Below are positions 53,376-62,300 of a DNA stretch of 64,000 nucleotides, piece after piece. The stretch is from NCBI RefSeq assembly GCF_021648885.1, contig NZ_JAKJHZ010000005.1:372001-436000 (forward strand). The letters run 5' to 3'. The first letter of the stretch is position 1; the number at the start of each line of letters is the position of its first letter. Both the position numbers and the translations under genes were made by a program. The notes under the pieces were generated by a model. It made no database searches and was not told the origin of the DNA. It saw only the letters and a program-made list of their open reading frames with translations. The stretch comes from Nocardioides potassii. GTDB lineage: Bacteria; Actinomycetota; Actinomycetes; Propionibacteriales; Nocardioidaceae.

Positions 53376-54244
53376 GCGTTCACCTTGTCCTTCTTGCTGC
53401 GGGTGGTGTGCGAGGCGATCCAGACGGCTGCGCCGACCAGGCCGCCGATGCCGAGGATCCAGGCGAACAGGCCCTCGGAGACGGGGCCGAGGCCGCCGAG
53501 CGTGAAGCCGGCGTACTCCGGGGTGTCCTGGATGCTGCCGAGGTAGGCGATGACGTCGCGCTTCTCCTCGGGGGAGAGGTTGCCGTTGCTGAAGTTGGGC
53601 ATGTTCTGCGGCCCGGTCAGCAGTGCCTCGTAGATGTACTTGCCCTGGACGCCGTGGAGGTTGGGGGCGTAGCCGCCGCGCGGCATCGCGCCGCCGGCGC
53701 CGTTGAAGTTGTGGCACGCGGTGCAGTTGGTCAGGAAGATCTGGCCGCCGCGGGTGATCGCCTCCTCGCGCTCCTCCTCCGACATGCCCTCGATCGAGTA
53801 GTCCGACTCGTCGGGGATCGCGGGGCCGGGGCCGAGCGAGGCGACGTAGGCCGCCAGCGCGGCGACCTCGTCGTCGTCGAAGGCGACCTTCTTGCGGGGC
53901 GCCTGCGCACCCGGCTGCGCCATCGGCATGCGGCCCGTGCCGACCTGGAAGTCGACTGCCGCGGCACCGACGCCGACGAGCGAGGGGCCGATCTGATAGC
54001 CGTCGCGAACCGTCGGGACACCCTCACCGTTCTTGCCGTGGCAGAACGCGCAGCTGGTGAGGAAGAGCTCCTTGCCCTGGGCGATCTGGTCCGTCTCGCT
54101 CGCCTGGCTCTGCGCCTGGGCGGGGGCGAAGGCGGTGTAGAGGGAGCCGCTGATCAGCAGTCCGAGCAGCAGCACCGCGAGACCGGCAAGCGGTCCCCGG
54201 CGGTGCCGGGAGAGGCGGCCAGCGGTTCGGTTGAGCACGCGCAC
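53372..54244 (-). CDS. qcrC: Diheme cytochrome c subunit of the bc1 complex
   Basis: QcrC replaces soluble cytochrome c and bridges bc1 to aa3. The 290-aa protein has an N-terminal signal/anchor (LAGLAVLLLGLLISGSLYTAF), two heme sites (CAFCH at about 66 and CTACH at about 176) and a C-terminal membrane helix (LFAWILGIGGLVGAAVWIA). The GTG at 54244 is 7 nt after AAGGA. It starts qcrCAB, 34 nt after ctaE. Confidence 0.96.
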   Translation of the reverse strand: MRVLNRTAGRLSRHRRGPLAGLAVLLLGLLISGSLYTAFAPAQAQSQASETDQIAQGKELFLTSCAFCHGKNGEGVPTVRDGYQIGPSLVGVGAAAVDFQVGTGRMPMAQPGAQAPRKKVAFDDDEVAALAAYVASLGPGPAIPDESDYSIEGMSEEEREEAITRGGQIFLTNCTACHNFNGAGGAMPRGGYAPNLHGVQGKYIYEALLTGPQNMPNFSNGNLSPEEKRDVIAYLGSIQDTPEYAGFTLGGLGPVSEGLFAWILGIGGLVGAAVWIASHTTRSKKDKVNA

Positions 54245-54278
54245 GTTGAGGTCCTTGCCGGTGAGACGGTGGAGGCTG

Positions 54279-54920
54279 TTACTGGATGACGTAGATCGTG
54301 AAGAAGAGCCCGATCCAGACCACGTCGACGAAGTGCCAGTAGTAGGACACGACGATCGCGGTCACGGCCTGCTCGTGGGTGAAGCGTCGGGCGAGGTAGG
54401 TCCGGCCCAGCACGAAGAGGAAGGCGATCAGACCGCCCGTCACGTGCAGGCCGTGGAACCCGGTGGTCAGGTAGAACATCGAGCCGTAGGCCGAGCTCGG
54501 GATGGTGACGCCCTCGTGGATCAGCTCGGCGTACTCGAGCGCCTGTCCGCCGATGAAGATGGCACCCATGACGTAGGTGAGGATGAACCACTCACGCAGG
54601 CCCCACTTGGTGAAGTCGAACAGCTTGCCCGAGCGCCCGACCTGGCCGCGCTCGGCGGCGAACACGCCCCACTGGCACGCGAAAGACGAGGCGACGAGGA
54701 TCGCGGTGTTGGCCGTGGAGAAGGGGACGTTGAGCTTCTCCGTCTCCTGCGCCCAGAGGTCCGGGCTGACCGCGCGGATGGTGAAGTAGGCCGCGAACAG
54801 AGCAGCGAAGAACATCAGCTCGCTGGAGAGCCAGATGATCGTGCCCACGCTGACCATGCTCGGCCGGTCGTGGTGCCCGTGCAGCCGGGATGCCGGAATC
54901 GTCGCTGTTGCTGTCGCCAC
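54279..54920 (-). CDS. ctaE: Cytochrome c oxidase subunit III
   Basis: Subunit III stabilises the aa3 core. The product (213 aa from GTG 54920) has five membrane helices, with [22 protein letters not shown] near the N-terminus, [31 protein letters not shown] and [17 protein letters not shown] longer start at 54956 is open, but CATAAT 6 nt before 54920 supports a leaderless start there. ctaE-qcrC-qcrA-qcrB is the mycobacterial order. Confidence 0.95.
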   Translation of the reverse strand: MATATATIPASRLHGHHDRPSMVSVGTIIWLSSELMFFAALFAAYFTIRAVSPDLWAQETEKLNVPFSTANTAILVASSFACQWGVFAAERGQVGRSGKLFDFTKWGLREWFILTYVMGAIFIGGQALEYAELIHEGVTIPSSAYGSMFYLTTGFHGLHVTGGLIAFLFVLGRTYLARRFTHEQAVTAIVVSYYWHFVDVVWIGLFFTIYVIQ

Positions 54921-54994
54921 TCGATCATTATGGCTGGTGGATCCGAAGGAGGGCACCCCGACCCCCTGTGCAATCGGGTCATAAAGTTCACAGT
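54921..54994. promoter_or_regulatory. Back-to-back leaderless promoters of ctaE and ctaG
   Basis: Within 74 bp the minus strand has CATAAT (54932-54927), 6 nt before the ctaE GTG. The plus strand has TAAAGT (54982-54987), 7 nt before the ctaG GTG at 54995. Neither has a Shine-Dalgarno. The AT-rich ATAAAGTTCACA stands out against GC-rich surroundings. Confidence 0.5.
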
Positions 54995-55942
54995 GTGGTG
55001 CCCGCCCTGCTGACCCCCCTCTCGGCCGACCTCGAGGTCCTCCCGAGATTCACCGTCGGACGGGTCTTCACGGACTGGGGGATCGACCCGATCCCGTTCG
55101 TGGTGACCGTCTGGGCGGTGGGTCTCTACGCCCTCGGGGTGGTCGTGCTGCACCGCCGGGGCGACCGCTGGCCGGTCGGCCGGACGCTCGCCTTCGTGGG
55201 GCTCGGGATGGGCTCGTTCTTCTTCGCGACGTCGTCCGGGCTCGGGCGCTACGACACCACGCTCCTGAGCGTGCACATGGTCCAGCACATGCTCTTGTCG
55301 ATGGTCGTCCCGCTCGCGCTCGCGCTGGGTGCGCCGGTCACGCTCGCACTGCGGACGTTGCCCGCCGCCCCGCGGCGCTGGCTGCTCGCCGTGCTGCACT
55401 CACGGGTGGCGAAGGTGCTGGCGTTCCCACCCCTGGCGTTCGTCCTCTACGTCGCCTCGCCGTGGGCGCTCTACTTCTCGTCCTGGTACGACGCGAGCCT
55501 GGCGTCGGCGTTCGTCCACCAGATGATGCACGTCCACCTGGTGCTGGTCGGGACGCTGTTCTTCTGGCCGCTCATGGGCATCGACCCCGTCCCGGGCCGC
55601 GTCGGCCACACCTTCCGCGTGCTGCTGACCATCATGACGCTGCCCTTCCACGCCTTTCTCGGCGTCACGATCATGGGGCAGTCGACCCTCATCGGTGGCG
55701 AGCACTACCTCGCGCTGCGCGAGGGGCCGATGGGCGCCTGGCTCCCGCCCGCCCTCGAGGACCAGCACCTGGCCGGCGGCATCCTCTGGGCCACCGGCGA
55801 CCTCATCGGCGTCCTCTTCTTCGGCGTCCTGTTCACCCAGTGGGTGCGCTCGTCGATGAAGGAGGCCGCCCGCGAGGACCGGCGCCTCGACCTCGCCGAG
55901 CGCCGCTCGTCCTCCTCGCAGCCCTCGTCGCTGGTCGAGTAG
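54995..55942 (+). CDS. Cytochrome c oxidase assembly protein, caa3_CtaG family
   Basis: This 315-aa membrane protein has about seven helices and the family His motifs: [24 protein letters not shown] segment, [17 protein letters not shown] and GEHYLAL. CtaG-type proteins assist copper insertion in heme-copper oxidases. The start at GTG 54995 (or 54998) suits the leaderless -10. The C-terminus [11 protein letters not shown] runs into a REP-like element (CTGGTCGAGTAG), so its last residues may be repeat-derived. Confidence 0.88.
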   Translation: MVPALLTPLSADLEVLPRFTVGRVFTDWGIDPIPFVVTVWAVGLYALGVVVLHRRGDRWPVGRTLAFVGLGMGSFFFATSSGLGRYDTTLLSVHMVQHMLLSMVVPLALALGAPVTLALRTLPAAPRRWLLAVLHSRVAKVLAFPPLAFVLYVASPWALYFSSWYDASLASAFVHQMMHVHLVLVGTLFFWPLMGIDPVPGRVGHTFRVLLTIMTLPFHAFLGVTIMGQSTLIGGEHYLALREGPMGAWLPPALEDQHLAGGILWATGDLIGVLFFGVLFTQWVRSSMKEAAREDRRLDLAERRSSSSQPSSLVE

Positions 55943-55956
55943 CCCCCGCCCCGCTC

Positions 55957-55992
55957 GGTGGTTGAGGTGCGAGCGCAGCGAGCCTCGAAACC
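55957..55992. repeat. REP-like element copy 2
   Basis: A 36-bp sequence starting GGTGGTTGAGGTG and ending CTCGAAACC, with a GAGCGCAGCGAG core, follows ctaG. Arms GGT..TTGAGG / CCTCGAAACC are imperfectly complementary. It is the same family as 43176-43212 and 56461-56504. Confidence 0.65.
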
Positions 55993-56011
55993 TCCGGTCG
56001 TCGCCGAGCGT

Positions 56012-56027
56012 TACCATCCTCTCCGTG
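56012..56027 (+). promoter_or_regulatory. Leaderless promoter of the receiver-like gene
   Basis: TACCAT (56012-56017) ends 7 nt before the GTG at 56025; no Shine-Dalgarno. Confidence 0.5.
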
Positions 56028-56441
56028 ACTGAAGCCTCCGCCTCCCGCCCGGTCAAGGTCCTCGTCTACAGCGACGACGTGAACACGCGCCAGCAGGTCA
56101 TCCTCGCCCTCGGCCGCCGTCCCCACCCGGACCTGCCCGAGCTCGAGTACGTCGAGGTCGCCACCGAGCCCGTCGTCCTCCAGAACATGGACTCCGGCAC
56201 CATCTCCCTCGCGATCCTCGACGGCGAGGCCGTCCCCGCCGGCGGGATGGGCATCGCCAAGCAGCTCAAGGACGAGATCTACGAGTGCCCGCCCGTCATC
56301 GTGCTCACCGGTCGGCCCCAGGACGCGTGGTTGGCCACGTGGTCGCGCGCCGAGGCCGCGGTGCCGCACCCGATCGACCCGATCCAGCTGGCCGAGGCCG
56401 TCATCGGCCTCCTCCGCCCGTCGGTGCCCGCCACCTCCTGA
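56025..56441 (+). CDS. Stand-alone receiver-like protein
   Basis: This 138-aa protein has a response-regulator receiver fold without an output domain. KVLVYSDD supplies the acidic pair Asp17-Asp18, LAILDGEA has Asp66 where phosphorylation occurs, and VIVLTGRP gives Thr95. The invariant Lys is replaced by His115 (VPHPIDP instead of KPxD). It may be unphosphorylated and signal by binding. The GTG start at 56025 is leaderless. It sits between ctaG and trpD. Confidence 0.75.
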   Translation: MTEASASRPVKVLVYSDDVNTRQQVILALGRRPHPDLPELEYVEVATEPVVLQNMDSGTISLAILDGEAVPAGGMGIAKQLKDEIYECPPVIVLTGRPQDAWLATWSRAEAAVPHPIDPIQLAEAVIGLLRPSVPATS

Positions 56442-56460
56442 CCCGCCCCACGCTGGTGCC

Positions 56461-56504
56461 GCTGGCCGAGCAGCCCGCGGGGAACGAGCGGGCGTATCGA
56501 GACC
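56461..56504. repeat. REP-like element copy 3 (partial)
   Basis: The 44 bp starting GCTGGCCGAGCAG and ending GCGTATCGAGACC show the degenerate ends of the same repeat family, with a GGGGAACGAG core. It lies between the receiver-like gene and trpD. Confidence 0.5.
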
Positions 56505-56551
56505 CGGGCCACGCCCGGCCGCCGTCCATCGGGTCTGGAACACTCGGCCTC

Positions 56552-57580
56552 ATGTCCCACACCTGGCCCGACGTCCTCTCCACGCTGGTCGCTGGTCGCG
56601 ACCTGACGACGGAGCAGGCGCGATGGGCCATGGACGAGGTCTTCGCCGGAGCGGCGACACCGGTCCAGATCGCAGCCCTCGTCGTCGCCCTGCGCGCCAA
56701 GGGTGAGACGGTCGAGGAGGTCGCGGGCATCGCCGACGCGATGCTCGCCGCCGCCAACCCGATCTCCGTCCCCGGCCGGCTGCTCGACGTCGTCGGCACC
56801 GGTGGCGACCGGTCCATGTCGGTGAACATCTCGACGATGTCGGCCATCGTCGCTGCCGGGGCAGGCGCCAAGGTCGTCAAGCACGGCAACCGGTCCGCGT
56901 CGTCGCAGTCGGGTTCGGCCGACGTCCTCGAGGCGCTCGGCGTCCGGCTCGACCTGGCTCCGGACCGCGTCGCCGAGGTCGCCGAGGAGGCGGGCATCAC
57001 CTTCTGCTTCTCCGCGGCCTTCCACCCCGCGATGCGTCACGCTGCCGTCCCTCGGCGCGAGCTCGGCATCGCGACGACGTTCAACATCCTCGGCCCGCTG
57101 ACCAACCCGGCCCGCCCCCAGGCACAGGCGATCGGCTGTGCCGATGCGCGGATGGCGCCGGTCATGGCCGGAGTCCTCGCAGGCCGCGGCGTCGACGCGT
57201 GGGTGTTCCGCGGCGACGACGGGCTCGACGAGCTGACCACCACCACGACGTCGACCGTGTGGCGCGTGCACGGGGGAGAGGTCACCGAGCTCACGCTCGA
57301 CCCCGCATCCGTCGGCATCGCCCGCGCGACGACCGAGGACCTCCGCGGCGGCGACGCGGCCCACAACGCGGACGTCGTACGACGCCTCCTCGCCGGCGAG
57401 CGCGGACCGGTCCGCGACGCGGTGGTGCTCAACGCGGGTGCGGCGCTCGCCGTCCACGACTCACCCGAGGACGACGTGCCGTCCGCCCTTGCCGCGGGCG
57501 TGGCGAGGGCGGGGGAGGCCATCGACTCCGGCGCCGCCCGGGCGACCCTCGACCGGTGGGTGGCGGCGACGTCCGCCTGA
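56552..57580 (+). CDS. trpD: Anthranilate phosphoribosyltransferase
   Basis: TrpD joins anthranilate to PRPP in tryptophan synthesis. The 342-aa protein has the PRPP motif [37 protein letters not shown] and [11 protein letters not shown]. It is isolated from other trp genes; trpD next to ctaE/qcr is a conserved actinobacterial arrangement. The upstream region lacks a clear ribosome site (weak AACACT box 7 nt before the ATG). Confidence 0.96.
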   Translation: MSHTWPDVLSTLVAGRDLTTEQARWAMDEVFAGAATPVQIAALVVALRAKGETVEEVAGIADAMLAAANPISVPGRLLDVVGTGGDRSMSVNISTMSAIVAAGAGAKVVKHGNRSASSQSGSADVLEALGVRLDLAPDRVAEVAEEAGITFCFSAAFHPAMRHAAVPRRELGIATTFNILGPLTNPARPQAQAIGCADARMAPVMAGVLAGRGVDAWVFRGDDGLDELTTTTTSTVWRVHGGEVTELTLDPASVGIARATTEDLRGGDAAHNADVVRRLLAGERGPVRDAVVLNAGAALAVHDSPEDDVPSALAAGVARAGEAIDSGAARATLDRWVAATSA

Positions 57581-57609
57581 CTGGCTCGAGGTTCTGCCAC
57601 ACTGCCGCC

Positions 57610-57837
57610 ATGGCGTACGGCGGACAACCCACCTCCGTGCTGTCGGTCGTCGCCCTCGTCTGCGCGGCTGCGGTGTTCCTGGGCTACGGGCCGGTGCTCG
57701 CCATCATCGGCATGCTGTGCGCGGCCATGGGGATGGCGCGCGGTGAGGGCCTCGCCGGCCCGGCGGTGACGGTGGCGCTGGTGGTGCTCGTGCTGGCGTT
57801 CGTGATGCCGACCAGCATCGCCCTCAACCGGCTGTGA
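57610..57837 (+). CDS. Small two-helix membrane protein, DUF4190-like
   Basis: The 75-residue protein has two hydrophobic segments (about 8-40 and 48-70) separated by ARGEGLAGPA. It resembles DUF4190-type membrane proteins (SVLSVVALVCA...GPVLAIIG). Function unknown. It begins 29 nt after trpD and may be co-transcribed. Confidence 0.65.
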   Translation: MAYGGQPTSVLSVVALVCAAAVFLGYGPVLAIIGMLCAAMGMARGEGLAGPAVTVALVVLVLAFVMPTSIALNRL

Positions 57838-57841
57838 CGCG

Positions 57842-58594
57842 TCAGGCGGGAGCCTGGCCCTTCGGGAGATCGAGGATCTCCTTCTTCGACGGGGTCTCGA
57901 CCACGACCTTCGTGCCGAACTCCTCGAAGTACAGCGCGTCCGGCAGTCCCGCGTCCTGGGCAGGCGCCATCTTCAGCACGTGGTGGGGAGCGTCCAGGGA
58001 CACCCAGATCGTGGTGCGCTTCCTGCCCCGGCCGCCCGTGATCGGGATCGCCTCCGCGTCGCCGACCTCGACGACGTCGTCGCTGCTCACGGACTCACCC
58101 GTGTCCTCGGGCTCGAGCTCGAAGTCGGCGAGGACGTCGTCGAGGGAGCACAGGTCGGCGAAGTCCTCGTTCTCGCCGTCGGCGACGAACCACTTGCCGC
58201 GGAACATCCTCCACGCCTGATCGCCCTGCTGGCCGTCGACATGGGCCCTCACGAACTTCTCGTCGGCGCGGAGCCAGGTCCCGTCCGCGTTCTGGCGAAG
58301 CTCGAAGCCGCCACCGCTCCCCGCGTCGAAGCTTCCGCGGCAGCCGCTCCTCCCCACGCTGATGTCGACCCGCATCCGACCGAACCTCTTCGTGTCGATG
58401 TCGCCCAGGATCCGCATCGACGACACGTCCTGCATGTCGTCGAACGACGACCGCGCGATGCTGCGCGGGCTCTGGTCGAGGAAGGGATCCCGGCCTGGCA
58501 GCAAGTCGCCGACGGCCCCGCACGCGGAGAGCGTGGCGAGCGCGAGCGTCGAGGCGCCGGCCGCGGCGGCGCGTCGGGTCGAGGTGGGGTACAT
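57842..58594 (-). CDS. Putative LprG/LppX-like lipoprotein
   Basis: This 250-aa lipoprotein has a signal with lipobox LSAC (LALATLSACG). A fold follows that is reminiscent of LppX/LprAFG lipid-binding proteins: a DMQDVSSMRILGDIDT-type opening, FELRQNADGTWLRADEKF, a WFVADGE segment and a TIWVSLDAPHHVLKMAP strand. It is conserved only in part, so the family is provisional. ATG at 58594 follows AGGAG. It probably sits on the outer face of the membrane. Confidence 0.7.
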   Translation of the reverse strand: MYPTSTRRAAAAGASTLALATLSACGAVGDLLPGRDPFLDQSPRSIARSSFDDMQDVSSMRILGDIDTKRFGRMRVDISVGRSGCRGSFDAGSGGGFELRQNADGTWLRADEKFVRAHVDGQQGDQAWRMFRGKWFVADGENEDFADLCSLDDVLADFELEPEDTGESVSSDDVVEVGDAEAIPITGGRGRKRTTIWVSLDAPHHVLKMAPAQDAGLPDALYFEEFGTKVVVETPSKKEILDLPKGQAPA

Positions 58595-58664
58595 GGTGCT
58601 CCTGAGGTCCGTGTCGACCCCATTCGACCAGTCGGAGGCACCGAGCGTGGGTGGAACGGCGGAT

Positions 58665-59288
58665 CTACAGGTGCAGCACCCAGGCCGCGCCGTCACGCGT
58701 GAAGCCGAGCCGGTCGTAGTAGGCGCCGACCATCCCGGGCGGCGTGACGACGTGGCGGATCCCGCGCTCGGCGAGGAGACCGCTGCTGCGCCACACGAAC
58801 TCGCCGGGGGAGAAGTCGCGGTAGCGCGGCGTGACGTAGTCGAGGAGGACGTGCGCGGTGTCGCCGTCCTCCCGCAGCAGCACGACGCCGACGGTCTCGT
58901 CGCCCTTCTGCACCAGGAACGCGTCCTGGGTCGAGGACGGGTCGTGGACGAAGCCCGGGTTGAACTTGAGGATGTCCGCGCCGTGCACCCGCAGCACGTG
59001 CCGGAGGTACTCGTCGCTGGGCGACACCTCCAACACCTCGTAGGCGGTGTCGTCGTGCCGTTGGCGCAGCAGCTGCGCGATGAAACACGCGTTGATGAGG
59101 ACGAGGACGGTGTTCATGCCCACCATCGGCCACACCTCGAGCATCGCGTTGAACACGATGAGGATCACGCACGCGATGGCGTTCAACACACGCAGCCGCA
59201 GCACGCTCGCCTGCAGCAGGGAGTAGACGAGCAGGGCGCTCCCGCCCCACCCCAGGACGTCCAGCCAGTGGTCGGCGAGCCAGTTCAC
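58665..59288 (-). CDS. YgjV-like membrane domain fused to a GNAT-like domain
   Basis: This 207-aa protein has three hydrophobic helices in its first 80 residues (GWGGSALLVYSLLQ, ACVILIVFNAMLEVWP, NTVLVLINACFIAQLL), a YgjV-like pattern. A soluble C-terminal half follows that looks like an acetyltransferase: DAFLVQKGDETVGVVLLRED, DYVTPRYRDFSPGEF, and YYDRLGFTRDGAAW. The acetyl-CoA loop (Q/RxxGxG) is not evident. GTG at 59288 is leaderless (TAGGGT 8 nt upstream). Confidence 0.7.
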   Translation of the reverse strand: MNWLADHWLDVLGWGGSALLVYSLLQASVLRLRVLNAIACVILIVFNAMLEVWPMVGMNTVLVLINACFIAQLLRQRHDDTAYEVLEVSPSDEYLRHVLRVHGADILKFNPGFVHDPSSTQDAFLVQKGDETVGVVLLREDGDTAHVLLDYVTPRYRDFSPGEFVWRSSGLLAERGIRHVVTPPGMVGAYYDRLGFTRDGAAWVLHL

Positions 59289-59302
59289 GAACCCGGACCC
59301 TA
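59286..59302 (-). promoter_or_regulatory. Leaderless promoter of the YgjV-GNAT gene
   Basis: On the minus strand TAGGGT (59302-59297) ends 8 nt before the GTG at 59288. Confidence 0.45.
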
Positions 59303-59331
59303 CTGCCGGCGACTCCCGCGCCGGGAAACGG

Positions 59332-59379
59332 CGGAAGCCCGTGGAGGGTGCGGTCGAGGGGCACCCTCCACGGGTTCCG
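59332..59379 (-). terminator. Terminator of the large surface protein gene
   Basis: Arms of about 19 bp with one bulged G (59332-59351 / 59361-59379) and an 8-10 nt loop lie 16 bp after the gene's stop, ahead of the YgjV-GNAT promoter on the same strand. Confidence 0.75.
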
Positions 59380-59394
59380 TCACTCAGGCGGTGG

Positions 59395-62300
59395 TCACTT
59401 CCTGACGGTGATCTTGATGGCCTTGCTCTTCGACGGGTTGGTGGCAGCACTGCCCTTGTAGAACACGGTGATCTTGTGCTTGCCGGCCTTGAAGCCCTTG
59501 AGCTTGATCGTCAGCTTGCCCAGCTTGGAAGCCGCCAGGGACTTCGTCACCAAGGTCTTCCTGCCGTCCTTGACGACCACGCTGCCGGTCGGACCCGTGA
59601 GCCCCGTCGCCATCACGGTGACCATCAGCTTGGACTTCATCCCCGGCTTGAGCACGGTCGGCAGCAGGATCGCGGACGTCGTCGAGTCCAGCTTTGCGAT
59701 CGTCACCGGCGCGGTGGTCGCGGCTCCGTCGGTCCAGCCCGCCTTCGTCACCGACACGGTGACGGTCAGCGCCTGCGACGCATCGGCCTCGGTCGCCCGG
59801 TAGATCGACGTCGTCGCACCCGTGATCGGCGCACCCGCGCGGAACCACTGGTACTTGAAGCCGGTGGGCGCGCTGTTCCAGGTGCCGGCGGTGGCGGTCA
59901 GGTACCCGCCGACCTTGGCGGTGCCGTTGATCACCGGGGCTGCGGTGGCGGTCAGCGTTCCGGCCGTACCTCCCGGGCCGCCCGGAGGCGTCCCCGGGAT
60001 CGCGACGGGCGGCGAGACGGCGACACCGTTGGTGTAGCCGGACCGGACAGCCGTCACCTCGACCGTGAGCTGGGCGCCGGCGTCGGCAGCCGTCACCAGG
60101 TAGGTGCCGAAGAACGCGTTGGTGATCGGCGAGCCGTTGCGCAGCCACTTGTACGAGTACGAGGTCGCCGTGGGGGCCCAGGTGCCGGGGACGGCCGTGA
60201 GGTTGCTGCCCACTGCCGGGTTCCCCGAGATCGACGGGGCGGAGGTCGCGAGCAGGGCGTCGCCCGCGGTGGCCATCACGCCGTCGCTCGTGCTGGAGCC
60301 CGAGGCGTAGTTCGGCTTGGAGCCCGTCGCCTTGACGGTGAGCGTCCGGCCGATGTCGACGGCCTGGATGACGTACGTCGAGCCGGTGCCGCTGCTGGGG
60401 GCGGTCCCGAAGATCGGCTGTCCGTCCCGCAGCCACTGGTAGGTCACGGTGACGTCGGTGAAGGCGCCCTGCCAGGTCGGAGCGGTTGCGAACAGTGTCT
60501 TGCCCACACCGGTGCCCTCCGGCGACTGGATGGTCGGCCTGAGGTCGGCGACGAGAGCGGCGTCCACCGAGAACGTCGAGCTGCTCGACCCCAAGGTGTT
60601 GCCGCTGGCGTCCTTGGCCGCGAGGGTCCACGTGTACGACCCGGTGGCGAGCTTGGACGTCACGGCCCAGGCCGTCGACACCGTGTTCGCGATGACGGCG
60701 GACCCACCACCGCTCGGCGTGATGGTGACGGTGTAGCGCGATGCACCCGGCAGCGGCTCCCACTCGAGCACGGGACCGTTCGGCGACTGCACCGCCCCGG
60801 TTCCGGGCGCGACGATGTTGGGCGTCCCGGCCGTGACGAAGAAGCGGCCACCCGTCGACCAGTCACCGGGGTTGCCGGAGGAGTCGATGCGACGGACCCG
60901 CCACCGGTAGGCGCTGGCCGACGGCGCCAGGGCCTTGTTCCACGTGTAGGCAGTCGTGAGCAGGTTGGTGGCGTTGGCGACCCTGTTCGCCACCGAGTAC
61001 GTGGGGTCGTCGTTCTTGTAGACCTCGACGTCGTAGCCCTTGGCGTAGGCCTGCGCCTGCCAGCGGAAGGCGGTCGTTCCCGGTGCGTTGACGTCGTTGA
61101 TCGGCGAGATCAGGTTCAGCGTGGGGGTCTCGCGCTGGAACGTCGCCTCCTGCGTCGACCAGGTGAGGCCGTTCCCGTCGGAGTCGATGGCCTGCACGCG
61201 CCACCAGTACTTGCGGTTCGCGTAGATCTTCGACGGGCTCGTGTACGTCGTCTGGTCCACGTCGGCGGTGTCGATGACAGCTGACGGGGAGAACGTCGAG
61301 TCCGTGGCGATCTCCACGCGGTACTTCATCGCCGACTGCGGGAGCGGCTCGCCCGTCTGGCCCCACTTGTCAGCGGGGTCGGACGAGGCAGGGTCGTGCC
61401 AGTAGTTGTCCCACGACATCGACACCTCGGTCTTGTCGGTGAGGGTGCTCTGCAGCCCCGTGACCGGTGGCGACTTCTTGAAGAACGAGTGCTGCGCGGA
61501 TCCCGCGACGCCGACCGGGCCCGGACCGCACTGGCCGACGGCCCGACAGGGTCGGACGAACCAGAAGTACGGCCGCTCGGTCTGGTTGTCCGCGTAGGTC
61601 CAGTCACGGTTGTCCAGGGCCGGCGTGTAGATCGTGTTCGTGGTGGCAGGAAGTGCGGTGGTGGGCTCCAGCAGGTTCGAGAAGCTGGGGTCCTCGCTGA
61701 CGTAGACCATGTAGAAGGCCGTGCCCGGCTCGCGTGTCCACCTCAGGACCGGCGTCGCCGGCACGGTGCAGACGCCCGTCAGCGGCGTGCAGGCGCCCGA
61801 GCCGGAGTCGAGGGCGGCCTTGCCGCCCAGGGCGACCCGGTGCCCGGTCGCAGCGGTGAAGGGCTTGATGGTGAAGGTGCTGGTCGGCCCGGCGGACCCG
61901 ATCTGCGCCCCGTTCTGGGCGTGCGCCGTGACCCACCACGTGTAGGTGCCGGGGCGCTTGAGCTCGCTGGAGGTGTCGGTGAACGAGGACCACGGCATCG
62001 CGGTGGTCTCGAAGATCCCCTTCGTGACGAGGACGTTGCCGCCCGGGTAGGTGGCGTGCACCCGGTAGGTGGCAGCGGCCGGGTCGGGCTCCCACGTCAG
62101 CGCGGGCGGACCGTCGAACTGCGCGCTCGGGGACGGCGTCAGCGGTGTCAGGACCGGGACCCCCGACGGTGCGGGCTGGTTGCCGGTGAGGATGAAGGTC
62201 CGCTGGGGAGCCAGGGAGGTCGTGCCCTCGGCGGTCTCGGCGTACACCGACCAGGTGTAGGGGTTGTTGGCGGTCGGGAATCGCTGGAACCCCTTCGGGG

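Noticed and set aside
54976..54992. CRP/GlxR site in the ctaE-ctaG gap
   Set aside because: Read on the minus strand it is TGTGA-N6-TGACC, with two mismatches in one half, too weak to call without binding data.
59341..61284. 647-aa plus-strand open frame opposite the large surface protein
   Set aside because: It is a frame shadow with Arg/Gly/Val bias and no ribosome site.
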